Positions 31,945-44,181 are shown, counted from the stretch's first letter. The stretch: 64,000 bases of DNA from Cryptomeria japonica (GCF_030272615.1 NC_081406.1:245757218-245821217); one strand, 5' to 3'. Numbers and translations: made by a program. The notes: generated by a model from the sequence alone, not told the origin.

Positions 31945-32920
31945 ATGGGAGGACAAGTGTGTAGAATCATTCCATAAATTGAAGCAATATCTCATGAATC
32001 CACCTATTTTAGTACCATCAATAGTGGGAAAGCCACTCATCCTCTACATATCAGCAACATAAGTGTCATTAGGGGCATTACTAGCACAACAATACTCAAC
32101 AGGAAAGGAAAGATCCATCTATTACATTAACAGGACACTGAATGGCTGTGAACTCAATTACACTTCCATCGAAAAATCTTGCTTAGTTGTAGTGTTCACT
32201 TCCCAAAAGTTGTGACACTATATGTTAGCTCATACTATCAAGGTAGTGGCAAAGATCGACCCACTAAAATATCTACTCAGCAAAGCCGCTCTCATAGGGA
32301 GGTTAGCAAAATGGGTCATGATTCTAAGCGAGTTTGACATTCAGTATATAGAATGGAGGGCTATAAAAGGACAAGAAATAACACATCAATTGGAAGAAGC
32401 ACCTCTACCAGACAAACACCCACTACAAGTGGAATTTCCAGATACAGATGTCCGCACTGTTGTGCCAAAGCAATGCACCCTATACTTTAATGGATCTTAT
32501 ACACAACATGGATCAGGTGTTGACATCTTGTTCGTCACTCCAGAAGGACACACAATTCCACGATCCTACAGATTGATGTTCTCATGCACCAATAATATCA
32601 CTGACTATGAAGCTCTAGTGACAGGTATCAAAGTAGCAGTGGAATGGAAAATCATAGAATTGAAAGTCTATGGGGACTCTCAATTAGTTATCAATCAGAT
32701 CAATGATGACTATCAAATGAAAGATGATAAGTTGATGTCGTACAAACGCATGGTGGATGATTTTAAGAAATACTTTGTACAGATCACATTTGAGCATATT
32801 CCAAGGCTAAATAATAGAGTTGTTGATGCAATGGCCACTATCACCTCACTCGTACAAATTCAAGATACACAGAATCGTTATGAATTCCTGGTGGAGCAAT
32901 TGTTTTCCCCCAGCCTATGA
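31925..32920 (+). pseudogene. Element B RNase H and second, archaeal-type RNase H
   Basis: After the frameshift: FRWEDKCVESFHKLKQYLMN, LILYISAT, a stop at 32060, then ALLAQQYSTGKERSIYYINR. From 32222 there are 232 open codons with KIDPLKYLLSKAALIGRLAK and the second RNase H: LYFNGSYTQHGSGVDILF, DYEALVTGIKVA, YGDSQLVINQIN, NRVVDAMATI. The first catalytic Asp of this domain is Asn (NGS, DGS in A), while the YGDSQLV Asp is kept. It ends VEQLFSPSL, 36 bp before element E. Confidence 0.85.
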
Positions 32921-32951
32921 CAATTCAGAATCCCAAGTCATTTATACCCTA

Positions 32952-32956
32952 AACAG
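32952..32956. repeat. Target site duplication of element E, left
   Basis: AACAG directly before the LTR; the right copy is AACGG (39270-39274). There is one A/G difference over 5 bp. Confidence 0.75.
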
Positions 32957-33657
32957 TGTAAAGTTATTTCAATTTCAATTAAAGAACAAGTTATGAACTA
33001 TGTATGCTATATATGGATATGAGGAATTATGTCAATGTCTAATAATTCTGATTTTTATCTGCAGGTCTGAAGGAGAGAGATCATTTAATATTTTCTATGT
33101 CTTCTCCAAATGAATTCAATTGGCATATATATCATTTAGGCAACTGGTCAATTGGTGTATTGACCGGTCATGCCTTTTAGGCATGACCGATCAATGCACC
33201 CATTGATCGGTGCCTTTACATTTATACCATTAACACAATGCTGATTATCGGTTCAAAAACCCCCGATAGCATATTGTAATATCATAATATAATGACTGAT
33301 CTATTTAATGAATCGTTTCAGATAAACATCGATGATTCAAAGTGCACGATGAATATAATCCAACCGGTGCATTTGTTAACCAATGTTTAATGCCAAATGA
33401 AGCAGTGTATTCATTAAACCCGATAACAAATATGCTCGATATAATTAAGCCCGATAACAGATGTGAATCGGTGCCAATGTTTATGCATCCGAAAGCAAGT
33501 ATGTATTGGCTAATTTAACCCGATAACTTAATGATAAGCAATGTTTGTACAATTCGATAATCATATGTAATATAAATCAGACATGAAGCATGTAGATGAA
33601 TAACAGAACAGGAAGGTTAGGAAGATCTTATCTTGCATAAGCTACCATGCATTAACA
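32957..33657 (-). repeat. Element E 3' LTR
   Basis: 701 bp. On the + strand it starts TGTAAAGTTATTTC and ends CATGCATTAACA. It pairs with 38481-39269. It carries many CCGATAAC-like words and a CAATGCACCCATTGATCGG inverted-repeat region. Confidence 0.92.
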
Positions 33658-33668
33658 CTCCCTCTTAG
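33658..33668 (-). promoter_or_regulatory. Element E polypurine tract
   Basis: CTAAGAGGGAG on the - strand, directly before the LTR start TGTTAATGC. Confidence 0.65.
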
Positions 33669-34449
33669 CTTTGGAAGATAGATAAGGCAACCTGCATCAC
33701 ATTTCCTTTTCATAACTAAGATAATGTCAATCAGCAAAAATCATTTATACATGAGAAGTACCATCAAGACATATGATACAAAATAGAAGAACATCACTTG
33801 ATCATGTGACATAAAGTATTATTTTAACATGTGATAAAAGTAAGAGAATCATCACCTGATCATGTGAGAAATCACCAAAAACATGTGATCTGTAAGATTC
33901 ATCAAGATATCACCTAACACATGATATCAGTATTGCCTAACACGCAATACTTAAGGATAAGTCTATGAGAAAGGTTAGTTTCTCATCATATCCAAGTTGT
34001 GATAAGTGCAATAACATTTATAAATGTTTATCACAACATAGTCATGGCACATCCATGACTTACCAGAGATCCAACATGATCAATGGTTGAGATATCACCT
34101 ACATGTGATATCAGTATTGCCTAACATGCAACACAAGGATAACCATATGAGAAGTGCTAAGTTCTCATCATATCCAAGTTGTGATAATGCAATAACATTT
34201 GTACAAATGTTGTATCACAACATAGTCATGGCACATCCATGACTTACCAGTGATCCAACATGATTACTAATTTGACTATCATAAGATCGTCACCTTATGA
34301 TGTCTACATACAAGTGTTCAGTATCTGAGAGATCGTCACCTCTTAGATATGAACACAGGTGGCAAGAAGCCAAGAGATAGTCCAAACATGACAAAGAAGT
34401 TTACACCTTAAACATCTTAAATATATGTAAGTATAGATTACAAAGCAGA
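33669..34449 (-). other. Element E 3' untranslated region with a 183-bp direct repeat
   Basis: No gene. Two copies of a unit of about 183 bp (from 33908 and from 34091) share ATATCACCTA, GATATCAGTATTGCCTAACA, TTCTCATCATATCCAAGTTG and CATAGTCATGGCACATCCAT. Each copy holds a hairpin. In the second, the stem GTTGTGATA/TATCACAAC (34178-34186, 34213-34221) encloses an 18-bp perfect palindrome, AACATTTGTACAAATGTT (34194-34211). Confidence 0.8.
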
Positions 34450-37400
34450 TTATCTTTCTATCATACCTAAACCCTTTCTGAAGTGATCAACCTTCACTCT
34501 GGAAAGTGGTTTGGTTAGAATATCTGCAGTCTGATCTCCTGTACACACATATTCTAACTTTATCACATTCCTGTCAACCATATCTCGTACATAGTGATAT
34601 GGAATCTCAATATGTTTGGACCTGTCATTAAATACTGGATTTACAGAAAGTTTTATACAGCTTTGATTATCACACTGAATGACTGTAGGTTTCATAGGTT
34701 CTCCAAATAATCCCATGAGCAATTTCCTTAGCCATACTGCTTCTCGGGCAGCCATTGAAGCTGCAATATATTCAGCCTTTGTGGAACTCTGAGCTACTGA
34801 AGATTGTTTTCTGCTGATCCAGGATATCATGGCTGACCCTAAACTGAAGCAGCACCCTGAAGTGCTCTTTCTGTTAGTCACACTGCCAGCCCAATCTGAA
34901 TCTGTAAATCCATGTAGATCTATGTCAACCTTTTCATATTTGAGACCAAGCTTTAGGGTACCTTGAAGATATCTCATTATATGCTTTACTGCAACCAGGT
35001 GTATCTCCTTAGGTTCACACATGAACTGACTTAAGGCATTAATAGCATAGCAGATATCTGGCCTTGCATTTACTAGATACATTAGGGACCCAATCATCTG
35101 CCTGTATTGAGTGGGGTCAGTAGGTCTTGATTCTGCTGTTGCTTCTTTAAGTTTATGAAAGTTGGTTTCCATAGGAGAGGTCATGGGTCTGTAGTTTAGC
35201 ATTCCAAATCTTGTCAATATGTCCAAGGTGTACTTCCCTTGGTTCAGTACAATATTATCAGAATTCTGCCATACTTCCAATCCTAGGAAGTAATGAAGAA
35301 GCCCCAAGTCTTTCATATCAAATTATGTGGATAGATCTTTCTTGCATTGATCTATTAGGTGATCATCTCCTGTAATTAATAAGTCATCAACATATAAAAT
35401 TAATATTAACATATCACCTTTTATTCTTTTGAGGTAGAGATTAGGATCTGCATCATTCTTAGAGAAACCCAGCTTTGAGAGATAGGTGTCAATTCTTTCA
35501 TACCAAACTCTGGGAGCCTGTTTGAGCCCATAAAGAGCTTTCTTAAGTCTACACACATGAGACTTTGCATCATGAATTTCAAACCCTTCAGGTTGCTCTA
35601 AGTAGACTTCTTCCACGATCTCGCCATTTAGGAATGCTGTCTTAACATCCATCTAATGTACCTTCCACCCCTTTGCTGCTGCAATGGCTAGGACAGCTCT
35701 TACTAATGTGTACCTGGCAACAGGTGCAAATGTTTCTTCGTAATCTATTCCTTCCTTCTGTGAGAACCCTCTAGCTACAAATCTGGCCTTGTGTTTTTCA
35801 ATACTGCCATCTGCAACATGCTTGATTTTAAACAACCATTTAGAAGACATGATAGACTTCTTGGTTGGCCTAGGAACAATCTCCCAAACATCATTCTTCA
35901 CAATGGACTGATATTCTTCAGTCATGGCATCTATCCATACTTGATGTTTGAGTGCATCTGAAACATTGTTAGGTTCAACTTTAGAGAGATCATTCATAAG
36001 TGCAACATAGTTGATGAATTTATTAGGCCTCTTGCTTTCCCTGAAGGTTCTTGAAGGAGTAGCGAACTTCTGAGCTTTTGCGATAGTTTTGGTGGCCCAT
36101 AGTGGTCTTTTCTTGTGATTATCTATAGGTGGGTCTTGTGTTTCACTTATAGTTTCCTCAAGATACTCCCTCTGAAGCTCAGGAGTAGGTTCTTCTTCTA
36201 GGTTAGGAGTAGGATTATGAATTTTAGGTTCTATTGTATTTTGGGCCCTTTTGAAGGCTAAGTCTTCTTCGAAGATTACATCCCTACTGAGTTCAATATT
36301 TCTCTGCCCTTGTACATATATTCTGTAGGCTTTAGAAGTTTCATTGTATCCTACAAGTATTCCCCTTTTTCCAGAGGGTTATAGTTTTAGTCTTTTCTCT
36401 TTAGGTACATGAATATAGACCAGACACCCAAATATCCTAAGATGGCTGATATCTGGTTTTGTCTTGGTAAAGACTTCCTCAGGAGTTTTATCTTCAAGGT
36501 GTGAATGAGGACATCTATTTTGTATGTACACAGCAGTGTTAGTTGCTTCTGCCCAAAGGTTCAAGTTTAGATTTTGATCTAGTATCATGGCTTTGGTAGC
36601 TTCTACTATGGTCCTATTTTTCCTTTCAGCTACTCCATTTTGTTGTGGATTATAAGGTATTGTCAACTCCCTCTTAATCCTAGAATTTCTACAAAAGTCT
36701 TTAAATAGTTCTAATGTGTATTCCCCCCCATTGTCAGTTCTTAAGGTTTTAATTTTGTTTTCAGAGAGATTTTCTGTTAATGTTTTAAACTCTTTGAACC
36801 TACTTAGGATCTCTTTTGATTCTTTACATTTCAGAAAGTAGATCCACGTCTTCCTAGAGTAGTCATCAACAAAAATTACATAGTACAAAAATCCCCCTAG
36901 CGAGGGTACGGACATAGGTCCACATACATCAGAATGAATTAACTCCAAAACTTTGCTAGTTTTCCTAGTACTATTCTGAAATGCATTTTTGGTATTTTTA
37001 CCTAAGGCACACCCTTTGCATGCCTCTGAATGATATTGCTTCAACTTAGGTAGACCTGTGACAAGGTTTCCCATGGTTGACAAAGCTCTATAATTCAGAT
37101 GGCCTAATCTCCTGTGCCATACTTCATTTGCATTAGTTGCTTCATGGATCAATGCTAGATTGGGCTCTGTACATAGCTCATATAAATAGCCTTGTCTTCG
37201 ACCAATGACCTTAGCGTCTTTGATGGAGGATCTCTTTGGCCAAGCCAACACCTTGTTTTCCATGAAGGTCACTCTGTATCCTTGATCTTCTAGTGCTGAT
37301 ATGGAGATTAGATTTCTTTTGATGCCTGGAACATATAGTACTTCTTCAAGTCGTAGTGACATGCCTGACTTCAGTTTGATGGTGCAGGTTCCAATTCCTC

Positions 37401-38391
37401 TGACTAGATGTGAAGAATCGTCTCCGATGGTTACTTCCTCATCATATTTCTCTATCATGGAGTCTAGTATTTCTCTAAAGCCGGTGATGTGTCTGGATGA
37501 ACCACTGTCGATCACCCATGAGTTAGATTTGTTTGAAGTATGGCTTGTAAGTGCTGAGTAGAGGACATAGTTCTCAGAGTCATTTTCTTTTCTAGATTTC
37601 TTCACTTTTGCAAATGTGGCTTGCTTCCCTTTCTCCGGACAATTTGCAACATAGTGTTCGAATTTGTCACACCTATAACATTGAACATGTGATAGGTCTT
37701 TCTTAGAAGTGTTCTTGCCTTGTTTAGCTTTTCTTTTCCTGAATTGCTTCTTTTTGTAATTTTTATTGATGTTTGTATTTAGGACTTGCAAGTCTTCATC
37801 TATATTCTTCTGTTTTATTCCTACCTTGTTCAATCGGGATTCTTCTTGTAGACAGTCATCTCTTAGTCTTTCAAACTTAGGATATTTGGACCTTGCACTA
37901 ATGCCTTGGACGAATGTGCTCCATCCACTAGGCAACCCATCTAAAGCAATGAGTGTTAGTTCTTTACCTCGGATCTCGTAGTCCAGAGTTGCAAGTTCAT
38001 CTTTTAGAACTGATATCCGCATGAAGTAGGCGTTGATTGTCTCCCCTTTGTTCATGGTGATATGATTTATTTCTCATTTTAGTGCTAGAGTACGACTTGC
38101 ATTTGATATCTCAAATGTCTTTTCAAGTGCCTTGAACATTTTATAAGCCGTCTCTTGCTTTCTAATGATGGGCATTATATTATTTCTTACCCCATCCACT
38201 ATTATTTTAATAGCCTTATCATTTCCCTCGATCCATGTGGATTTCTTGGTTTCATCTTCTGGTTGTGCACTTTCAGTTTGGACATATGAATCAACTTTGT
38301 TTTCTCTTAAAATCATTTTGATTCTAAACTTCCAAGCTGAAAAATCTTCGCTACCTCCGAGTCTATCTTCGAATCTGATAGCGTTGGCCAT
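34450..38391 (-). pseudogene. Element E copia gag-pol polyprotein, four internal stops
   Basis: A single frame of 1313 codons with no frameshift. The start is the ATG at 38389-38391 (MANAIRFEDRLGGSEDFSAW). In order: gag; CCHC knuckle CYRCDKFEHYVANC (about 37.66 kb); protease SWVIDSGSSRHITG; integrase with HRRLGHLNYRAL, CKGCALGK, D in HSDVCGP, D in RTDNGGEYT, E in NGVAERKNRT; RT with [39 protein letters not shown] and the intact box YVDDLLITG; RNase H with DSDWAGSVTNRKSTSGCCF and CDNQSCIKLSVNPVFNDRSK. The order PR-INT-RT-RH proves copia. Stops lie at 38074 (TGA), 36379 (TAA), 35653 (TAG) and 35323 (TAA). Each is one C-to-T step from CGA, CAA, CAG and CAA. Confidence 0.93.
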
Positions 38392-38468
38392 TATGGAAAT
38401 GTGATGTAGTTTGTAACTTAGTCCTTGAATTTTATCAAAATTGAATAGCCTAAGGTTCGATTACCTTG

Positions 38469-38480
38469 GCTCTGATACCA
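38469..38480 (-). promoter_or_regulatory. Element E primer binding site, tRNA-Met type
   Basis: TGGTATCAGAGC on the - strand, directly next to the LTR end, the standard copia primer site for initiator tRNA-Met. Confidence 0.9.
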
Positions 38481-39269
38481 TGTAAAGTTATTTCAATTTC
38501 AATTAAAGAACAAGTTATGAACTATGTATGCTATATATGGATATGAGGAATTATGTCAATGTCTAATAATTCTGATTTTTATCTGCAGGTCTGAAGGAGA
38601 GAGATCATTTAATATTTTCTATGTCTTCTCCAAATGAATTCAATTGGCATATATATCATTTAGGCAACCAGTCAATTGGTGTATTGACCGGTCATGCCTT
38701 TTAGGCATGACCGATCAATGCACCCATTGATCGGTGCCTTTAGATTTATACCATTAACACAATGCTGATTATCGGTTCAAAAACCCCCGATAGGCATGAC
38801 CGGTCAATGCACCCATTGATCGGTGCCTTTACATTTATACCATTAACACAATGCTGATTATCGGTTCAAAAACCCCCGATAGCATATTGTAATATCATAA
38901 TATAATGACTAATCTATTAATGAATCATTTCAGATAAACATCGATGATTCAAAGTGCACGATGAATATAATCCAACCGGTGCATTTGTTAACCAATGTTT
39001 AATGCCAAATGAAGCGGTGTATTCATTAAACCCGATAACAAATATGCTTGATATAATTAAGCCCGATAACAGATGTGAATCGGTGCCAATGTTTATGCAT
39101 CCGATAGCAAGTATGTATCGGCTAATTTAACCCGATAACTTAATGATAAGCAATGTTTGTACAATCCGATAATCATATGTAATATAATTCAGACATGAAG
39201 CATGTAGATGAATAACAGAACAGGAAGGTTAGGAAGATCTTATCTTGCATAAGCTACCATGCATTAACA
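38481..39269 (-). repeat. Element E 5' LTR with an internal 89-bp duplication
   Basis: 789 bp. It differs from the 3' LTR by a tandem copy of 89 bp (38704-38792 and 38793-38881), a single-base deletion and about a dozen substitutions. Confidence 0.92.
38704..38881. repeat. 89-bp tandem duplication in one LTR of E
   Basis: The unit starts GGCATGACCG and ends AAAAACCCCCGATA. The copies differ at two or so bases. The other LTR has the unit only once. Confidence 0.9.
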
Positions 39270-39274
39270 AACGG

Positions 39275-40545
39275 TTCTTATTCCCACTTATACGGGAAGA
39301 TCTATGCCTACCTCAAAGACAATACCCTCCCACTAGACTTATATTGTAACCAAAAACAAAGCTTTATCTGACAAGCAACCTGCTATACCTTAACCGCTGA
39401 TACACTTTATCACCGAGGTCTTGATGGTACTCTTCTTCGATGCCTTGATTGTAACAAATCTGACTTCGACTTACATGAGCTTCACAAAGGTATTTGTGGT
39501 ACGCATACAAATGGTCCTACTCTTGCCAAGAAACTACTAAGGATGGGATATTATTGGCCGACAATGGAAAAATAGTCCTATCAGTTTGCTAGGAAATGCC
39601 CTAAGTGTCAAATTCATGGTAACCTCATACATACACCAACACAAGAGTTGCAACCATTCACTACATCTTGGCCTTTCTGTCAATGGGGACTCGACCTAGT
39701 GGGGAAGATTCATACTTCCTTGTTGAATAGACACAAGTTCATCATCATGACCACCGAATACTTCACTAAAGGGATTGAGATAGCTCCATTGACTATAGTA
39801 AACGATAAATAGATAGCTTCCTTCATTTCAAATTACCTCATATGTTGGTACGACATCCCTAGTTCCATTATCACTGATAATGGAAGACCTTTCAAAAATC
39901 AAGACGTCCAAGAGATTTGTGAGCGATTCCATATCTAGCATCGCCTTTCGACACCTTATTATCCACAAGGCAATGGCCAAGCATAAGCCTCAAACAAGAT
40001 AATCTTGAAAATCCTCAAAAAGACAGTGAATAATGCTGGTAAAGACTAGCATGTCCAGCTTAATCCTGCACTTTGGGCCTACAAAATGAGTATCTGCACA
40101 CCTACAGGAGCTACACCATACTCATTGGTGTATGGATTAGAAGCTATCCTACCTATTGAGGTAGATATTCCATCACTTTAGGTGTCATTAAAAGGCCTCA
40201 TTCCAGATGAGGAATATCGAGTCAATAGGCTGCAAGAGCTAGAGCTACTAGATGAACGTCGCCAACATGCCTTTGATCATCTCAAGGCATATCAACAAAG
40301 AATGTGCAGAAGCTACAATCACATAGTCATCCTAAGGGCCTTCAAAATTGGTGACCTAGTCCTAAAGGAAATTCCCCAGAATCAGCAAGATCGAGAAAAG
40401 AAATTGAAATTTGAACCTAATTGGTTGGGACCCTTTGTTATCATATTAGCTTAAGGATCGGGAGCATATCAGTTATCAACTTCAAAAGGGGATGTGCTTG
40501 ATGAGCCAACCAACAACATCCATCTGAAGAAATTCTACACTTGAT
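39275..40545 (+). pseudogene. Element B integrase
   Basis: Follows E in the same strand as the rest of B. Readable text: LKDNTLPLDLYCNQ, LYHRGLDGTLLRCLD, zinc region HELHKGICGTHTNG ... CPKCQIHG, core D in WGLDLVGKI, D in SIITDNGRPFKNQ. The third acidic residue is replaced by a stop (GQA-stop-ASNK). At least six stops occur. The C-terminal part is open at 40182-40454 (KGLIPDEEYRVNRLQELELL, then GDLVLKEIPQNQQDREKKLK and WLGPFVI). It is inactive. Confidence 0.85.
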
Positions 40546-42625
40546 TCGTCCAATGCACAGATCAAGCAAAGAAACAAACAAATAAAAAACGTATCAAAAA
40601 TCCTCACTAGGGTGAAAACCTGGCAAATAGATGCCTTGTGACACAAAAAAAGAAAAAAAAAAAAAAATACAAAAAAAGAAAAAAGAAAAAAACAATAAAA
40701 AAGTGCAATAAAAACAAGTGGTGAAAACCTAGCAACATGCACCATTTGTGAGAGAGGATCTCCTATATCTATCAGTATTCACATCATATCTTTGGCTCCA
40801 TCTAATCTAAGCCAATAGCCATTGTAGAACACTTGTACACGTAACGTTATCCCGAACATACTTAGTGTAATCACTGTCCTTGATTATCTGAATCAGTTAT
40901 CCGAATCATATCCCACCATGGCTTGGTGATTAGTGTAAATATCTACATCAAAGTAGTATCAACAACAAGGGGCGAAATCCTGACCTTGTTGGGGGCATTT
41001 CACCTTGAGTTTTTTTGACATCAGACCAAACACATAGCAAGACAATAAATATCATAACAACCAACAATGACAATAACGATACAAGAGGCTAGACACCAAG
41101 GAATTAAACTTATTTGAATTGAACAAAAGATCTATTTGCAAGATGTTTGCTTGGCAAGAATACATTTTAGATAGCATGCATACTTACTTATGATTGTTAA
41201 TTTTTTCTTATCATATCTCCTAAGTGACTCAAGGATGTCTTAACGACTAGAGAAACAAAGACGAAATGTGATGTTTTCTTTGTCTGCTATTTAGGAGTGA
41301 AACCTTCTACTATGCAATTTTTTTTTACAATGTGATTAGGCAACATATCACTGAAGACATTTTGGACTTGTATGGGACAAAGGTTAACTCTTGTCTGTTT
41401 TACACAAGCAACACTCAGATCATCTTGGTTCAATTATACCTCGACACTTGTGTCATCTTGCAATATTAAAATCCATGTAATTTATACTCAGGTCATTATG
41501 GTTTAATTATACCATGATGCTTGTATCAACTTTCAACAAATCAAGGTCCGATGATGAAAACAAAGGAAGCATTGACACTTTGATCAAAACAAATGGAAAC
41601 ATTTGGGAACGAGAATGCATTAGTATCATCTTAATCTTGCATTAGTATAATTATCATTATCACTATCATTATCATATCATATTAAAATATGCATTTAGTT
41701 GAATTATCATATCATGGCATTTGGTTGCATATCATCATCATCGTCATCTAGTCACATTCATCATTGCATCCATCACATGCATATATTTCGCATCATCATG
41801 AAATATTTCTTCACTTTCATATCTTCATCATTCATCCAACTCTCATCTATCATGTCTAATATAGGATGTATCTTTCCTGAAACCAAATGTTTTGATCAGG
41901 TCTTATACAAGATATATCGTTCCTGAAACTAGATGTTTTGATCATCTTTGTCTTATACAAGAGGTGTCATTCCTTAAACTAGACTTGATCTCAATCTTAT
42001 CAATTTTATCAATCCATTTCATCTAATCCATTCTATCATGTCTTATACATGATGTATCTTTCCTGAAATCAGACATTTTGATCAGGTCTTATACAAGATA
42101 TATTATTCCTAAAACCAGACGTTTTGATCATCTTTGTCTTATACAGGATGTATCTTTCCTGAAACCAAACATTTTGATCAGGTCTTATACAGGATATATC
42201 ATTCCAGAAACTAGATGTTTTGATCATCTTTGTCTTATACATGAGGTGTCATTCTTGAAACTAGACTTGATATCATTCTTATCAATCTAATCAATCTTAT
42301 CAATCCAATCAATCTAATCAATCTTATCAAACCCATGCATGTCATCAACTATCCACTCTTCTATCTTTCAAATAACATTCTTCTTCTTTCGAGAGATCAT
42401 TCCTGCCTTTGGTGCATGAATGATCTCCCGAGGGGACATTATCATATCGAATCTCCATATCAATTTCATATCACTCTCATATTGACATCAACTCCATATC
42501 GACAAATCAATTCCATACCAGCATATCATATCGAAATCAATTTTCATATCCAGGGAATCATATCGACAATTTTGGCGACAACACCATATTGGAAAATTTT
42601 GACGAAAAATTGAGCATTTTGACTC
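40546..42625 (+). other. Element B 3' untranslated region
   Basis: About 2.1 kb with no supportable gene. It holds an A-rich run (40647-40706), the 46/50-bp tandem array (41847-42272), short AATCAATCTTATC repeats (42270-42330) and CATATCGA-rich text (42440-42580). Long 3' regions with tandem repeats are common in large Tat-type elements. ORFs here read through repeats and are not credible. Confidence 0.7.
41847..42272 (+). repeat. Alternating 46/50-bp tandem array
   Basis: Units begin TCTTATACA and run through TCCTGAAACCAGA to TTTTGATCA. Three types occur: type 1 (GGATGTATCTTTCC, ends GATCAGG), type 2 (AGATATATCGTTCC, ends GATCATCTTTG) and type 3 (GAGGTGTCATTC, ends ACTTGATCTC). The order is 1-2-3, a short spacer, then 1-2-1-2-3. 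Confidence 0.85.
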
Positions 42626-42639
42626 AAAGAGGGGCAAAA
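42626..42639 (+). promoter_or_regulatory. Element B polypurine tract
   Basis: AAAGAGGGGCAAAA directly before the 3' LTR start TGTAGACACC. Confidence 0.8.
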
Positions 42640-44181
42640 TGTAGACACCTAAAAGTTGCACAATGAATTAAGTGAATTTTATTCATTTAATTATCCCTAA
42701 TTCTTCCAATTAATTAAATTAAGATTTAATTAATATCCCTATTCTTCTAATTGACCTTTTAATGAAATTAAAGATTTGATTAAATCCCCTTCTTCTATCT
42801 AAGCCATTTAATTAAATTTACATTTAATTAAAAAATCTCCATTTATCCCCTTTCCCATTTTAATTAAATCTACATTTAATTAAAATCCCCTTTTGCATTT
42901 GAATAAATCAAAACTTATTTGTAAATCCCCCCACTTGCAAAATCCTACAAGTGCAAGTTGCATCCCTTTTGGCTAAATTAAATCATTTTAATTTAACTAA
43001 AAAACCTATTTTCCCTCGCCCACTTGCAAAATCCTTCATCTCCCACTTGCCTCCATAATCATTCTTCTATAAGTCTCATAATCCCTTCCTAATCATGTCT
43101 AATCTCCTAATCATGTCCTTTCCCTAAATTTGAGGGAGTCACTTCTCCAAATTTGGAAGAAAGTCTTCAAAATGCATTTAAGACTTTATCTATCTCAACA
43201 AGTTAACTTGTTGAGTCTTCAAAACATGTAAGGCTCTTACATAAACCACTAGTGTTTTTCCTCTTGGAGCAAGTTAGCCACCAAAGTCTTCAAAAGGCAT
43301 TTAATGCCTCTTACAAGCCCACACCCCTTAGCCATGATGGTTGTCCCTTTAACCATTTTCCCATGTTGCACAAGAGTTTACCTCATGGGTAATAGCATGC
43401 CTCGTTGGGTAATGACATTATCCAATGATGTCACTCCTTGAGGTTATCCCTAATTGCTTGCTTAGCATCTAATGCTTGTTTAGCATCCTCTCAAGCCTTC
43501 TCAAGGTGAAATTTGTCAACTTGGGATTGGATTGAATCCCTCATGGATTGATAACTTTCAATTCTATCCCTTGTTGAGATTACTCAATCTCAACCATTCA
43601 TTTCTCTATTTTGCCTATAAATAGAGCCCATTCCTTCTTCAAATAATCTAACAATCTTGTGTATCCAAATTATAGTCAATTTGCAGGTTAAGGAGCTCAT
43701 TTTGCCATCTTCAAGTATCCAAGCATTAGCATCAAGCATCCATCTCATAGCATTTAGATTTATTTTAGCTTACTTCCACATCTTTTCTAGCATTGCATAC
43801 TCACATAGCGTAATTAACTCATCTAGCATCATCTTAAATTTCAATTTGGAACTCATCTAGCATCTTAATCATCTAGTTTTGCATTTCATCTTCATCATCT
43901 CATCTTAGCATTTCACTAGGATCTTATTTGCATCCATTTTGATTGTAGAATCATTCTCATAAATCTCATTCTCTAGGTTTTCATCCAAGAGATCAAGTGA
44001 TCTTCCAAGTGAGGGCCACCTTGAATCTTGAAGATCTTTAGGGATAGAGGAGCATGGAATGATTTTGAGAGTTTTTGGCTCACTAACTTGTTTTGTGATT
44101 TCTAACTCTGATACAATGTTTCATGTGTATGTTTGAGATATTTTCTCCTCTTGTAGGCCGATACCACATTTTTGGCATACA
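42640..44181 (+). repeat. Element B 3' LTR
   Basis: 1542 bp, TGTAGACACC to GGCATACA, pairing with 21178-22750. It keeps the TATA box CTATAAATAG at 43615-43624. Confidence 0.92.

Larger units (their letters stand above)
32957..39269 (-). mobile_element. Element E: near-complete copia retrotransposon inside element B
   Basis: Two LTRs (701 and 789 bp, about 98% alike apart from one 89-bp duplication), tRNA-Met primer site, a very short 77-bp leader, one gag-pol frame, a 0.8-kb 3' untranslated region with repeats, and a polypurine tract. Flanked by AACAG/AACGG. The B sequence on its two sides is the second RNase H and the start of integrase, so E inserted into B after B had integrated. Four internal stops are the only damage I see in the coding frame. 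Confidence 0.92.
21178..44181 (+). mobile_element. Element B: Tat-like Ty3/gypsy LTR retrotransposon, complete but interrupted by E
   Basis: Two paired LTRs (21178-22750 and 42640-44181), primer site, 2.1-kb leader, pre-gag ORF, gag, protease, RT, RNase H, second RNase H, integrase, a 2-kb 3' region with tandem repeats, and a polypurine tract. The copia element E (32957-39269) lies between the second RNase H and integrase. Without E the element is about 16.7 kb, long as in Tat/Ogre-like families. The LTRs differ by roughly 5% in the first 300 bp by hand count. Flanks are ACAGT and ATAAT, a target duplication changed by two transitions. Frames are broken throughout pol. Confidence 0.9.

Noticed and set aside
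41847-42272. CRISPR-like regularly spaced repeats
   Set aside because: Units are head-to-tail without unique spacers, lie in the 3' region of a plant retrotransposon, and have no cas genes nearby.
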